Origin: Ophioderma brevispina
Taxonomy: Eukaryota > Echinodermata > Ophiuroidea > Amphilepidida > Ophiodermatidae
Length of the DNA stretch: 64,000 nucleotides
Direction of reading: 5' to 3'
NCBI GenBank assembly: GCA_023653785.1
Contig: JAMKCH010002870.1
Span: 1 to 64,000 of the forward strand
The notes under the pieces are model-generated. The model saw only the letters and a program-made list of their open reading frames with translations, did no database searches and had not been told where the DNA came from. The position numbers and the translations under genes are program-made. Of the stretch, positions 33,871-46,159 are shown piece after piece. Each line of letters opens with the position of its first letter. Within the stretch, counting starts at the first letter, position 1.

Positions 33871-34860
33871 TTTAACTCTGTCTCCACAGATTCCCAGATG
33901 TACAATTTTGTTATTTTCAGTTTATTCGGACAATATCTGGATAACCCAAGAAAACTATACCATTCGGGGTCCATTCCCCAGGATGGCCCGGATAACTCAA
34001 GAAAGCCTCTACAGAAAGTTTGTCTCCATAGGGGTCCTTCAACCTGGATGGAACTGAAAGCATGGTGGGGGGGGGGGGGGGGGGTATCCACCTACTCCTT
34101 TTTAAGGTGTTTGCGTCGTCATAGAACGTAATCGATGAAATTCGCTAAATTAACATATATGTACTTTAAAGTGTGTAATAACAAATCTTGAAAAAATTGA
34201 GGTATGGTACTCAATTTTGAGCTCTGAATGGTTTAAAAAGGCATGTTTCGCCCAAAGTTACTACATTAGTCTATGAGCAAATTAAATTTTGCACCACTTA
34301 TGCTATAGTGAAAAAACGAATTCAGATAGACTTTTTTAATTTTCACTTATGTTCAGGGTTTTGGATGAGATTTTATGAAAATGTAATAAAAATAGAGGGT
34401 GCCGGGATTACTTTTCGAGATAAATTGATTAAATATGTCAAAAAATACGTCTATTTTTGGCACCCGGGCCGTTGTCAAATCCGAGACGCCATATGCACAA
34501 TTTGGTGCGTACCATTGCGTTGAAAAGGCGCGATCTAACGCTAGTTTTCGCTTACTGCCAGACGCTTCTTTATGTGGCCATAACAAAATAGAAAGCCGTT
34601 ATACTTTTCTGGTTCTGTTCACGACTAAAGGTCGTTCTTTAACTCATTTTTTAGCATTAATTGACCAAAATAACATTGTAAAAGAAACAGTAGGCCTATA
34701 AGAGTGCTTTACCATTATTTAAAAGCTTGAAATGCTGCATGCGGGTTTGGGGCAATTTTCATATTTTGTTCACACTCGGTTTTTAATTACTGTCGTAAAA
34801 TTGTTTGAGTTTGGTTCAATGTAGAGGGGATTTTGCTGAATCTAAATTATGCATTCTTAA
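33871..34860. other. Unassigned DNA with a G18-class run near 34066
   Basis: A long run of G at about 34066-34083 is followed by unremarkable sequence. Overlapping frames at 33833-34131 on both strands lack known domains. Confidence 0.45.
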
Positions 34861-35464
34861 TCAATTTTATTTATTTTTATTTATTTATTCATTTATAGTT
34901 CTATGGTGTGTTTTATGTCAATAAATCTCCCGAAAAATGGTAGGGATTGCCCGCACAGGCGGTGAAAGACTATAGCAAACGTAAATTTGACATATCAGTC
35001 CTTTTGAGTAAATTACAACAAAGGGTCAACGGGTCAAATAAGGTCAAGAATATAACAAATAACAAGGCGAACTTGTAAATTTACAAAATTAAAGAAAAGG
35101 GGCAGATTCCATATAAGGCAGGTGAGGGTCTACTAAACTTGTTCCGGAAACCAGTCCCGAAAAGGCACGCACTTCATGGGGGCCTTGGCTTCCCTGCTTC
35201 ACACTCCCTAAACCACCCCTTCCCATGTCTATTCCCTAATAAAGAACCAATCTTTGTGGGGTCTTTGTAGAACCAAAAAGGTTCTGTGGCCAAGAAAATG
35301 GTTTCTGTATAGAATCTTACTCTAGAACCTTTGGAGGTTATGTTAATAAAGCACCCATTTTTTTCTGTGAGATGTTTTTTGACATATATTTTTCACATCC
35401 TTCCCACATTATAGAATTACTATTATAGGCCTATCTCTGATATTTCTACGATCGTCGTTTGTTT

Positions 35465-35632
35465 AAGAAATAAGGGGTGATGCAGTATCCTTTATGGGCG
35501 AATACTGTGTCCGAGGTCGGAAAAAATAAATAATGGACGAGGCGCGCCGAGTCCATTATTTTAATTTTTTCCGGCCTGGATACATTATGAGCCCAATTAA
35601 GATAATACTGCAAACCCTTTCTTTCTAATTCT
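35465..35632. repeat. Foldback element, ~80 bp arms, GGCGCGCC at the tip
   Basis: Left arm (aggggtgatgcagtat, cgaggtcgg, aaaaaataaataatggac) pairs with right arm (gtccattatttta.tttttt, ccggcctgg, atactgcaaaccctt) around a gaggcgcgccga tip. A second small hairpin (cccattattgcagaataatggg, near 35673-35694) follows. Confidence 0.82.
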
Positions 35633-36272
35633 GTTTACTGAAAACAGCGTATATAAGAGAAAATATTTGTGACCCATTATTGCAGAATAATGGGCTAAAC
35701 TGAACCAATCAGAATGCTGCATTTTCAATAATGGGCCTCAGAGGTAATAGAATTGTAAGTAAGGCTGTTCCTCCTTTTGATGTCTGACATTAGCGATTTT
35801 TCTTTCAAAGATATGTTCTTTTTTCCGCTCAACAAAACATTTTTTATTATGGCGAAGAGAAAGGGCCTGGTCAACGCTGTTTTTTGCGCTTTCACGACAC
35901 ATCGCATTTGAAACGCGCTGAACAACTGAGTTCTCCGCGAAATCTGGCGTTGCGCCATACGCTGATTCAAGCAAGGCGCAAGGTTGAAATTTGAAATACG
36001 CCTTCGCAGTAGCTGAGCTAAGTTTTCTGACACGCAAATACCTTAACGGACGGTGATATGTAGGTGTGTGCAGGTATGTGTCTCTGAACAGGCGATCTAC
36101 AGCTTGGTTCAATTGCCAATTCCAACTGAACCATGAGGAGGGTGAATTCTATATTTCAAAGGCAAAGTTGTATACAATTAAATCCATAATTAAGAAATCA
36201 ATCTCAGTGAGTGGCCCCGCCAGGAATGGAACTGCAGACCTCCAGCACCAAGGCTACTACCCAAACCAGTGG
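35633..36272. other. Unassigned DNA
   Basis: The 124-codon and 102-codon minus-strand frames (35738-36112 and 35725-36033) overlap each other in different frames with no known domain and are not called. Confidence 0.45.
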
Positions 36273-36535
36273 CAGCCCTTTGCGGAAGTGATTTCTCCCC
36301 CGCCCCCCCCCCAATTCCACAAAATTTGCAAGTTCCCACTTTTTGCTGAAAGTTTATTTGATAACATGTCAACAATTAGAGAATTTTGACACAAAAGGCC
36401 ACTGTTTTGGTGATAAAATGTTCAACAGTCCAAAAGGACCATTTTAGGGGGTTTGGTCCATTTTTACCCAAAAGGTCTACTTTTTTTGAAGTCCGCCACC
36501 CACCCCCCCCCAAATAAATCCTGCATACGGCCCTG
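36273..36535. mobile_element. Possible hAT-type MITE
   Basis: Right end inverted CAGGGCCGTATGCAGG and left CAGCCCTTTGCGGAAG are weakly similar. The flanks share CCAGTGG (36266-36272 and 36536-36542). The interior has C-runs next to each end, as in the better-supported hAT MITEs here. Confidence 0.45.
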
Positions 36536-37077
36536 CCAGTGGGTCCACCCTACCATAACCTCCAGGTGGGCCAATGGTCCCCAAATTCCTTGGGGACCAA
36601 GTGAATGATTCTGGCATAGGTAGTTCAAAACACACTGTAGAGTGGGCACCAGAATGGTATCCAAGTATTTCATCACAAAATGAATTAAACCAGTAAATAT
36701 ATCGAACTTTGGACAGGATTGCAACTGCAAAGAGAGGCTATTTACTTAAAATAGACTGTCGTCTTGATTTATTCAATAACTCGCCAGGCCCGAGGAAAGT
36801 CAGACACAGATACGCTCTTTTTTTCTGCGTGTGTTATGTGAATTGTTCTTATTTGTGAATGAAATGGGATGGGTTCTTCTCGGCTTAAGCATTTGTCACC
36901 CGAGGAGTAAGTCAACAGATCAAGAACGGCAGCCAGAAACTCCTTGTGGCATAACTCATGTTGGGAAGATCAATTTGTTCTTGATTTAATCGTATAAGAC
37001 AAACTGGAAATGACAACAAACCTAAAGACGCTCTAGGGAGCTCACAAAGCGGTACAGTATAACACACCAGTGCTGAA

Positions 37078-37205
37078 AAAAAACTTTACTATACTACGTT
37101 CAGTGCAAGATGGACTGTGACACGGCAAAATCTGGTACAGTATCACTGATCTTGCCTGGTAAAAGACTTTACTAAACTACGTTCAGTGCATGAGGGACTG
37201 TGCAC
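37078..37205 (+). repeat. Direct duplication, ~85 bp period
   Basis: actttacta.actacgttcagtgca..a followed by ggactgtg occurs at about 37082-37119 and again at about 37168-37203, immediately left of the element at 37221. Confidence 0.7.
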
Positions 37206-37220
37206 CAGAGGGAACTAACA

Positions 37221-37824
37221 CAAAGTATTTTGCACAAATGAAAGAGAAAACTGGTTTTTCGACCCACCAGGTTTTTCAGTGAAAAACCAGGTTTTATCGA
37301 GTGATAAATAGGTTTATATCAAAACTTTGCCTTTTCGAACGGGGGGGGGGGGAAATTTTTCTTTTTTGGTTTTTTCAAATTGAAAAACTAAGTTTTATCA
37401 ATTCGATAATCAAGGTTTTGAAAAACCCCCTGGTTTTTAAAAATCAAACACAGGTTTTCTCGAGCACTAACCTCTTGATCAAAAACCGTAGCCTTTCAAA
37501 ACGATAAACCTGGTTTTTGGAATTGAAACCAGGTATCAAATTCAATAGGCAAGGGTTTTGAAAAAAACTAGTTATCGAGCGAAGATAAATAAAATAGGTT
37601 TATCAAAAACCTAGCTCTTTCAAATCGATAAACCTGGTTTTTAGAATAAAAAAAACAGTGCATCGAAATCGATAAGCAAGGTTTTGAAAAACATGGTTTT
37701 TCAATCCGAAAAACAGGTTTTTACCGACTGATACAACTAGGTTTATAAACAACTATGGCTTTCAAAGTAAAAAACTTGGTTTTTCGAAAAACCAGAATCT
37801 TCTCTTCATTGTGCAAAATACTTG
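37221..37824. mobile_element. Inverted-repeat element filled with a palindromic satellite
   Basis: Ends CAAAGTATTTTGCACAAATG and, inverted, CAAGTATTTTGCACAATGAA continue into AGAG.A..CTGGTTTTTCG, giving ~40 bp terminal repeats. Between them lies an array of self-complementary ~20 bp words (cgaaaaaccaggttttatcg, cgataaacctggtttt). A related satellite patch occurs at 29385-29490. The architecture recalls foldback elements whose arms are tandem arrays. Confidence 0.8.
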
Positions 37825-37859
37825 CCAAGATGCATGTGAGTCTTATTTTCAGCGTTCTG

Positions 37860-38210
37860 GTATATGAAATGACCTCGCTTTCATGAATTTGGTACATGAA
37901 AGGAGTTGGGGGTTTTCAACATTTTCTCAATTGTTGAAAAATTAGACAAATTTCCTCAATCAGAGGACAACAAAATTTTCTAAATTATTGTAAGGACAAT
38001 TGGTCCAATTTCCTTAATCTGAAGCCAAAATTTTCAAAATTTGCCTAAAAAAAGGTCAACATTTTAAGGAAAATGCGTGAATTTGTGTTACATTTGGTCC
38101 AAAAAATTTGCATCTCTGGTATAGTTATAGGTCCCTTTTTCGGCAAAAATGGTATGAATATGCGGTCTACTTTCAAGACAGTTTGGAGTACTCCACTTTT
38201 TGTTGATCAT
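37860..38210 (+). repeat. Interspersed repeat family H, copy 2
   Basis: Shares aaaaggtcaac.ttttaaggaa, acatttggtcc, catctctggtatagttatag and gtccctttttc with 10330-10440. Boundaries are not defined. Confidence 0.6.
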
Positions 38211-39073
38211 TTTCCAAAATCTTGGTTTACGGTGTTTGTTTGGAGGTGTTGGTGCAAAAAGCTGCTCACAAGTAATGGTTATTGATGTAACTTCCTAGAC
38301 AGCAACAAAGATAATTTGATTGGCACTCAGTATTGCAACACAGATGGTAAGTGGAGCTATGAAAAACAACAACAAAGGAGGCGAAAAGCAATCGATTACT
38401 CTAAACAGGTTTTTTTACACGGTCTTGCATCTTAAAAATGAAATAAACTTCTAGCTAAGTTGTCCACAAGTAACAATGATAATGTTTATACTAAGTTACA
38501 GATGCAAATTTGATTTAGTGTTAACTCCAGAGAGCTATCTGCCTATTGGTAAAAGGAATACTAAATAATTTAATGGCAATCAGTGACAATGTAAGATTGA
38601 AGAGAATCTGTAAGGAAGAGTTTTAGCAGAGCTATCTAATTGGTGACTCAAATGAATAGAATATGTAATCAGGCAATCAGAAACTCTGTATGAAAGTAGG
38701 TACACTATGAGCCTGATCAATCTCAATTCCCATGGTATGGTCCAGAAACTGTATTTACCTGTGTATTTGGACTACACCCAAGGCGTTTTTCATCGAAGAT
38801 GGCTATAAAATCGAGTAGATAAAAGCACAACATTGCAAGTTACCTAGCACATGTGAACAGGCACATGCTTGGCAGATATATCACAGTCATGCCACCGAGT
38901 TGGGTGGTTGTCTCATGGAGCAGTGCAAAGTCCTCTGATACCATTATTTTAAGAATTAAAAGACATGGTATATGCCTTAATTTACATTTCCTAAGCAGCT
39001 AGAAACAAAACGTTTGATTGGATGACAGCTCACCCGTCACAGTGGATAATTGACACATGCATAATGGATGATC
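38211..39073. other. Unassigned DNA
   Basis: No feature recognised. Confidence 0.5.
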
Positions 39074-39338
39074 TGATCACTGACCTCTACACATTGATAG
39101 CGGGTCAGAGTCGCCGATGAAACATCAGGAAGTTGGTTTTTGACCTATACAATATGGCGGGAAACAATGCATGCAACTTGTCCAACAATAGAACATCTGT
39201 GTGGAATATGTGCACCAGCAGGTGTATGCATTGTTTCCGCCATATTGTATAGGTCAAAAACCAACTTCCTGTTGTTTCACTCGGCGACCATTCAACTGTG
39301 CGGCAGCCCGCTATCCATGTGTAGAGGTCAGTGGATCT
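39074..39338. repeat. Long foldback element, ~100 bp arms
   Basis: Left arm: tgacctctacacat, gatagcggg, tcgccga, caggaagttggtttttgacc, tatacaatatggcgg, aaacaatgcat. All recur inverted at 39225-39338. The right arm has ~15 extra bp near 39290-39305. The central loop is about 50 bp. The 137-codon minus frame 39105-39518 runs through both arms and is not a gene. Confidence 0.88.
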
Positions 39339-39660
39339 GACCCATGGTCTTGAGAGTATCATTATTGTGTACAATGCCCAGATAACACAAGCGTTGATTT
39401 TTTCCTGTAAGTTTGAAGTTTGTAATCTCGATGTAATGGGTATTTTGATTGAAAAACTACCCACAATGTTCCACATTGCTGAACACTCAAAACAAGGAAT
39501 GAAATACTCTTTTACCAAGAAATAACCCAGCTCATCAGGCTGTATAAATTAAACAAAATGAAATACTAACACTTTTTTTGTGAATGAATGAATGATGAAC
39601 AGGGGACAGGCTTATTTCTTGGAAATTGGGGCAAATTGGCCAAAGTACAGTGTGAAAATG

Positions 39661-39710
39661 CCCGGGGGGCACTCACCTATGAAATGGTATTGGTGTAAGT
39701 ACATATTAAG
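39661..39710 (+). mobile_element. Left end of the GGGGGGTACTCA-type family
   Basis: cccggggggcactcacctat followed by gaaatggtattggtgtaagt resembles the left end at 6905 (tactcagtgagaaaaggtgtagg). No right end was found nearby. Confidence 0.45.
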
Positions 39711-41400
39711 TACTAACATCCTCGCTAAGTTGTCTTTTTAAAAGACTATTCTTGTTAAGTATGATTTTTGATACCCAGAATACACAAAGTACTGCATTGT
39801 ATCATGGGTCATGAAGAGTTCATTGGAGTGGGCCTATATGCATGATTCTAGCAGAATCTATGATGAAGTGAAACTCAATCAATGCGCGCGAGGATCAAGT
39901 AAATGATACAACCCGAGAAAGTGATACGACAAATATTATATAAAGGCTCGAGAAAATACACGGTCCTGAACCTGGTCCTCTCGCTCGCTACCTAGGCTGA
40001 AGATTAAACCCACTGGACCACATTTTTAGAATAATCTTTCCTTCAAGGGCAAACCTCAGAAACTTTTTGCTTTACATTTTCCTCCATGCATAAATCAGAC
40101 ATATCATTGCTTTTCAGTGCAGATGCCATAGAATATTCAAGTTTTATAATTTAATTTCTTCTCCATGAGAGAAAGCACTCTCAGAATCAACTGACATCTT
40201 GGGACAAAAGCTTTTTCTTTCTTTTGTGATAATTAAAAAACAAGGTCATGAAAGATATAAAATGCATCTTGGTGTTAACATTTGTTGTGACTAACAATTA
40301 CAGCTTTGTTAATCAAAAACTGGTAAGCAAATTAAGTTGAATGTTTTCCATGCGTAACTATAGTGACTCATTACTACACACAACCATGCCATTTGCTGTT
40401 GTCATTAACCAACCTTTTTATCTTAACACAACTTTCACAGTCCGTCTATATAATGTAAACACCCAAGACATAGATTGTAAACTTCCCTCTCCTCCCTCTT
40501 AGTAAAACAGTGCAAATGGACACTACCTGGTTTCAATGCGCTCTATAACCAACTACTTCATGCAATTTGGTTCACAAACGATCCTGATATAAAAATGTCA
40601 TCATATTAAGGGGTGGAGCATATCCCCCTCTCTAAAACTAAAATAAATGGCTATAATCACTATAATAAACCCTAATGTGAGGTATCCAATTTCACCTGAC
40701 CTATGGTCCATGCTTCCACTAGTGAGTTCAATTAAGTTCAACTCGGGTAGAGCTCAGAGTAGCACAACCACTGCAGCACCTGACCACAACAGGTGTTTGT
40801 GGTTTTATACCTAGGATCTGGAGTCCAGCCATATGCACAACAACCCCAGATCATGTACCCAACTGTTGTTTATTAATCCTTTCTCTACATTGTACACTAA
40901 AAATGCTTAAGCCTGATTTCAAACATGAAAACACAATGTTCAAAATAATTGATAATACTGTTGATTATGCCGTACAGGTGCAGGGGAGGGCGGCCAAGAT
41001 CCCATTTCAGAGAACGTCCCAGTTGGTTTAATCGACCGTAAAGCGAAATTTGGACGAAAAATTCTGAATTTTGTATAATATGTTTGTCAAGGCATATTTT
41101 CTTTCTTCTTCCAAAACCATTGAGTTGAAAAGCAACTCCCCTGGAAGGGTTATTTCTGAATTTTGTGTATTAATAAATAACGAAAGAGAGGATGAGGTCG
41201 CATGGAGGTCATGTTAAAGCAGGAAACCCATTACCCCACACAAGCAACCAAAATTGTTTGGGGTTTGCACTCATGTATTGCTGTAATTTCTTTCAACTGT
41301 TTGGTGATGCTACCATGAATGAGGCTTGGCCGCCACCGCCTGGTACAATGGTGAAAATCAAGTTTGTCGTTCTTAGCAGACCACCTTGATCACGGCTAAT
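39711..41400. other. Unassigned DNA
   Basis: About 1.7 kb without a recognised repeat copy, gene or RNA. Confidence 0.5.
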
Positions 41401-41885
41401 GGAACCTTTGTCCACATGTGGGCACTATTATTACCACACTCCTGTAAAAAAGCATGAGAGTGGAATAACCATCTACAAGCGTGTCATCCGTGCCTGTATT
41501 GCTTCAAATAACATAAAGTCTATCCCTACTTATGGTTTTTCCCTTGATTTATAAATCTTTTTGAAATAGAAAAAAGCATATGTCCCCATCAAAAACAGTA
41601 CATGAGCACTTGTCCACACGTGTGAAATCTTAGTACCATCACTCTGTAAAAAAGCTATAAATAAACACATCTACAAGCTTTTTGCTGTGCCTTATTGCCA
41701 TCAATACCATAAATCCTGTACCTCCTTATTATTTTTCCGTGAATTTTACAATATTTTTGTCGATCATATTTTTTTACACGTCCCTTATGGAAAACAGTGC
41801 TGGAACACTTGTCCACAATGTGGCGATAAATAATATAAATCCTGGGCCCTACTTATTATTTTTCCTTAATTTCCTTTTTATAAAA
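41401..41885 (+). repeat. ~200 bp tandem repeat, about 2.4 units
   Basis: The word cacttgtccacacgtgtg and its variants start at 41408, 41610 and 41809, so the period is 202 and 199 bp. Shared internal phrases include ctctgtaaaaaagc, catctacaagc and cttattatttttcc. Period and AT content resemble nucleosome-length satellites. Confidence 0.8.
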
Positions 41886-43245
41886 AAATGATAAGTCCAC
41901 TCATATTTTTCTTACAAGTCACTACAGTGGGATTAAAAATTACTTGGACAGGATATACGCACACCTTATGGTAAGCGCAACAAGGGTACAACCGGTCTTT
42001 CAGCGCAGTCTTCGAACCAATTACGCATCCCAAAACGAGGTTGCGATGTTCCTCCTGGCTCATAGCCGTCACGCTCAAGTGTGTTCGATTCTGTCCAAAA
42101 AATTCTTAATCAACTGTATTGTGCAATCTTCAACGAGTTTACAATGTATTTCCTCCAAATTTGCCTGCTCAGTTTGCCTGTGTCATCTTTCTGTCAATGA
42201 TCTCAATAATTAATATTAAAATAAAAATTCTAAACCACTTTGAAACCAATTCATGGTCTTTCCCATTTTTGGCTTACAAAGTAGTGAAAAGCACAGGTCA
42301 AATAAAATGAATACAATCATAAAAATTTTGTAGATTTCTCTCTCTCTCTCAGTCCATTGAAAGTTGATAACCAAGTCCTGTGTTAGAATAGGCAATGTAC
42401 CTCGGTGCCTCGATCTACTTCACTGAACGTGTGTGTGAGTGTTGGCGAGTATGAGAAGCAAACCTTCTACAGAAATCATCAATTTAATATTTCAAATAAG
42501 CTCAATCCCATGTCATTCCCAGCTCAAATATGTTGTTGCAGCCGCATATCTTCCATCTAACATTCTAAAACGGAATCGAAAAATAAGATTAGGTTTGTAC
42601 TATCGCGTGTGATACTTGATAAGTCCCTCTCAAACAAAATGAGGCATGTTTTTCGATCATCTTTCAAACCCCCATTGGAAACGCATTGTAAACATAGACC
42701 CACCACGCCGCTTGGCACCCACTTTTGATGATTTAGCATTTAATTGACTAACGGTGAATGACGAAATGTGTAATTCGGAGCGTTGTGACTGGTTACAGGC
42801 TTTCAGAGTGTGAGTTTTTTTGGAAAGTTCTGATGACAAGCTACAGCTGGGTGTTTGTTGATTGTGAATCAGAATGTGTGGATTCTGAGATATTTTGTGA
42901 AAAATTCCGCAATTTTTTTTTTCTTTTCTCCCCAATGAAAATTTCCAGAAAATCACAAGACATGCTGAGAATTTTACAATTGATCCAGAATTTATGTATT
43001 TTTTGTACAAAGCAAAATTTTATCACTAACAGCGCTTGGAAAAGAAGACTAATATAAGGACATATGATGGTAAAGTCCACCAAGGACCAGCTTGTACGCC
43101 AAACTTGATGTTTGAATGGCACACATTGGGCATGTGGCCTCACTGGCCACTTGGCGGCGCTGTGACAGTTGTGATGGTAAAAGATGCGCAATATATATTT
43201 GTATCTCAGTAAAATTTAAAGTAATTTATACATGCCTATATGACA
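41886..43245. other. Unassigned DNA with overlapping short frames
   Basis: Frames of 99-117 codons overlap on both strands at 42657-43191 with no recognised domain. A short (CT)n is at 42337-42350. No gene is called. Confidence 0.45.
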
Positions 43246-43613
43246 TTAAAGGTGCAACGAGAGTTTTTGAGCACCCCAAATATGTGCCCTAAGTAGTAAT
43301 TTCTATAGCCTAGACACCCATAATGTCTAACCTTGCTTTTGCTACAGAAATTCTTAAAAGAGAGAAAAGGCGATTCTGTTTGCTTAATTTCAATAAAACA
43401 TCGGCTGAATTTCGTATTGCTCCTATAATACGAAAGTAGTAATTTCACATCTTTGTACCAAAACATTTCTCAGCTTATTCCCTTTCAGATGAGGTTTTTT
43501 TGATGGAAAGCTTCCATCAGGTTCAAGAGTAAGGTGTGGGGCAGGACTGGGTTCTAGGGGGTATTTGTAGTGGACCGTCGCGGATATGTGAAATCTCTCG
43601 TTGTCACCTTTAA
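43246..43613 (+). mobile_element. TTAA MITE family B, copy 1 (368 bp)
   Basis: TTAA at 43246-43249 and 43610-43613. Inverted ends are TTAAAGGTGCAACGAGAG and TTAAAGGTGACAACGAGAG. This is the best preserved copy of the family. Homologues are at 25.8, 29.7 and 17.0 kb. Confidence 0.87.
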
Positions 43614-44429
43614 ACATCCGATGGTGCCGTTAGGTGGTGGGATAAAGGCGCTTTCGTAGCGAGGTATGGGCTTCGATGTAGAGAAGCATTTTAAAACCAC
43701 AGCCATTTTCCATTATAGTGCTGCTGCCGACTTTTTACACTTGTTTTATTTGCCTTCTGTTTCTGCCCTATAGCAGGTCCCTCAGTTGCTTCTTGAAGAA
43801 TATGCTTATTAATTACATTAGGGACGGGGCATGCTTTTTACAACACAGGATAAATGGAGGAGATTTTTTTTTTTTCGGCGAGAAGGGTCGCATTCCCTCC
43901 TCGCTTCATTTTCCGTAAATGAAAGTTGAAAGCTCATGGTTCCTCCTCGCTTCTTCTTGATGAAAAATTTATGTTGCCTCTCAATTGCTTCGCTTCGCAT
44001 TCCCCTATATCCCTCCATTGCCCCTGGCGCAAATAATGACCCGGCCCTTAGTTAATTTTCAACGGGGGGGGGGAGGGTTCACTCCACATGAAATTCCCTA
44101 GGTTTGTAGGCTAGCGATTTCAACCCCAGAGGCATTCGGTAACATGGCAATAGAGGTCTTTGGTGAGAAGACAGCAAGTGCCCATAAAGAGGTGTGTTAT
44201 TTGGACGAAAATATGCTAAAGTATAAAAAAGTCGAAAGTTGGCCAAAAGTAGGGGTATTTTGGTTCATTTTTCAAAATTCCTTCCAAAAAATAGGGCCTT
44301 TTGGTGAGAGGCAACATCTTTAAAAATATGGCATCTTTGGGGAACAATGAATGCTGAAAATGGTGGTCTCCCAGCCTTATGATGCTTTTCTGCAGTTGAA
44401 TAAATATGTAAAGTAGGTCATGAATAAAT
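43614..44429. other. Unassigned DNA
   Basis: Includes a T-run near 43865 and a G-run near 44065. No gene recognised. Confidence 0.45.
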
Positions 44430-45160
44430 TTCAACTCTTATGGACAAGGTTGTGTTTGTACAGGTTGGAAGACGAATGCATGAATAGCTTGTAAACTTCC
44501 TACAAAGTGCAAAATTTAAAGAAAATCTCAAATATCTCATTTTTTGGGCACAATATGCAAATTAGGCCCTATGTAACATTTCATACAACGAATCACTCTC
44601 GTCATAGTTTGTGTTGTAAAAGGTTTGAAGGTGAAACCATAAAAATTTCAGTACTGGTAGCTTGTATAACCTTCTGAACAAAAGCAAGAAATTAACAAAA
44701 CTCTTAACTTGTCACATTTTGGTAAATAATTATGTTATTACGCCAATTTAAGAGCATGAATTAGGCTCATTTGGTTCCTAATTATTTGTTTATGCTCATA
44801 GATAATTCCTGAAATTTTCAGATTGTTTGCATTGTGATTTTAAAAAATGCAAATTTTGCTCATTTGTTGGTCAAAATATGCTAATTCGGAGTAGAGTAAG
44901 GCTACGATAACTCTGTTGATGTCAAAATCTTCTGTATATGAGTGATTAAGAGAAATCCTGCAAGTTGCAGAAAGATAGTGTGTAAGTTTTCTTTAAAGTA
45001 AATCTATATTAAGAAAATGGTTATTCTTTTCATTGAAAAAATCACTAAAATTTAAACATGTTTCCTCAAAATTATTCAAATTAGTTGGTACAATGGAGCG
45101 ATTTAAAACTTGTAATGTTATTAAGATGTAGGTACATATATCAGGAACAAACCTAACAAA
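44430..45160 (+). repeat. Strongly diverged tandem repeat (~180 bp unit)
   Basis: About four units, each with a gcttgtaa.cttcct/tctacaaagt part, an aagaaaatct...tcatttttgg part and an atgcaaattaggc-type end (44555, about 44755, 44878 and 45068). The first is an exact ATGCAAAT octamer (44555-44562). Confidence 0.5.
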
Positions 45161-45596
45161 AATCAAGTGTATCCCTTTTCTCGTTTAGATTCTGTACATA
45201 TTTTTGTGTTGAAAAGGACACTTAAAATGGTGCCATGGCAAAATAAAGAAAATAAAAAAGACTGGCCTGTGACACTTGTTATCCAAATGACTGTTATGTG
45301 CGAGTACAAAAATGTGAGATAAGTTGCAACGGAATGTCCCGATTTCAAAATTCGAAGGTTCTGATTTTGATGAGAGTCTCTCTTTCACCTTACCATACCA
45401 TTTAAACCCACGGATGCAGAACTTATTTCTCACCTGAACGGCCTAAGTAACCAGGATTTATTTACCCCCTCTAAATGGGTGGGGCAAATTGGCGCAAAAG
45501 TGGTCACTTTACCAAAACTTTTTTTGACAAGCATAAAAACTTATTTTTGGCTAACTCCACTCATAAAATATATTTTTTAACCCTTTTTAGCCCTTT

Positions 45597-45662
45597 AGGG
45601 GATTTAGGGGCTTTTTGGAATTGGGGGAATGCCCCTCCACTCCCCACTGGTTATGGGCCTGG
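45597..45662 (-). mobile_element. Possible hAT-type terminus
   Basis: Minus strand from 45662 reads CAGGCCCATAACCAGTGGGG then G-rich sequence, like the ends of hAT MITEs. No partner end is visible. Confidence 0.35.
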
Positions 45663-46159
45663 TTGTCAGGTTTTAAAAAACACACATAAATATATGGCTT
45701 CACTGACCAGCTCTCACAGATGAGTGGCGAAATATAACTGACAACAGGGAATCAATGGACCTATGCAGGCTTATGCCGGTGTGGTACAGCATTTATTACT
45801 TGTTCTTAACACACTCGTTATTAGAAAATGGAGAACAAACATAATTTATGTATCTTAACACTTAACAGAGTTGCTAATGCAAGTCAAATCTTTAATCTTG
45901 TCACCACAGGCTTAATTATTGCTAGCTGACCTTTATTTTGCTTATACAGGTGATAATCACACCAGCACACGACAGATGTTGGCGGTGACGGCGGTGTATC
46001 GAAATAGATCTTTCTGCCGCAGGCCACCCCGCGCATCCATACAGAGTACTGGATTTGCTGCAAAGATATGGATCTGTCTCGAGCCGAAATGGGCTTAGTA
46101 GTCAATGTAGCTGCCACATTTTTGTTAAATCTCAAATTGTTGAACCTGGTCTACATGAA

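Noticed and set aside
39105..39518. 137-codon minus-strand frame
   Set aside because: It reads through both arms of a foldback element and has no recognisable domain.
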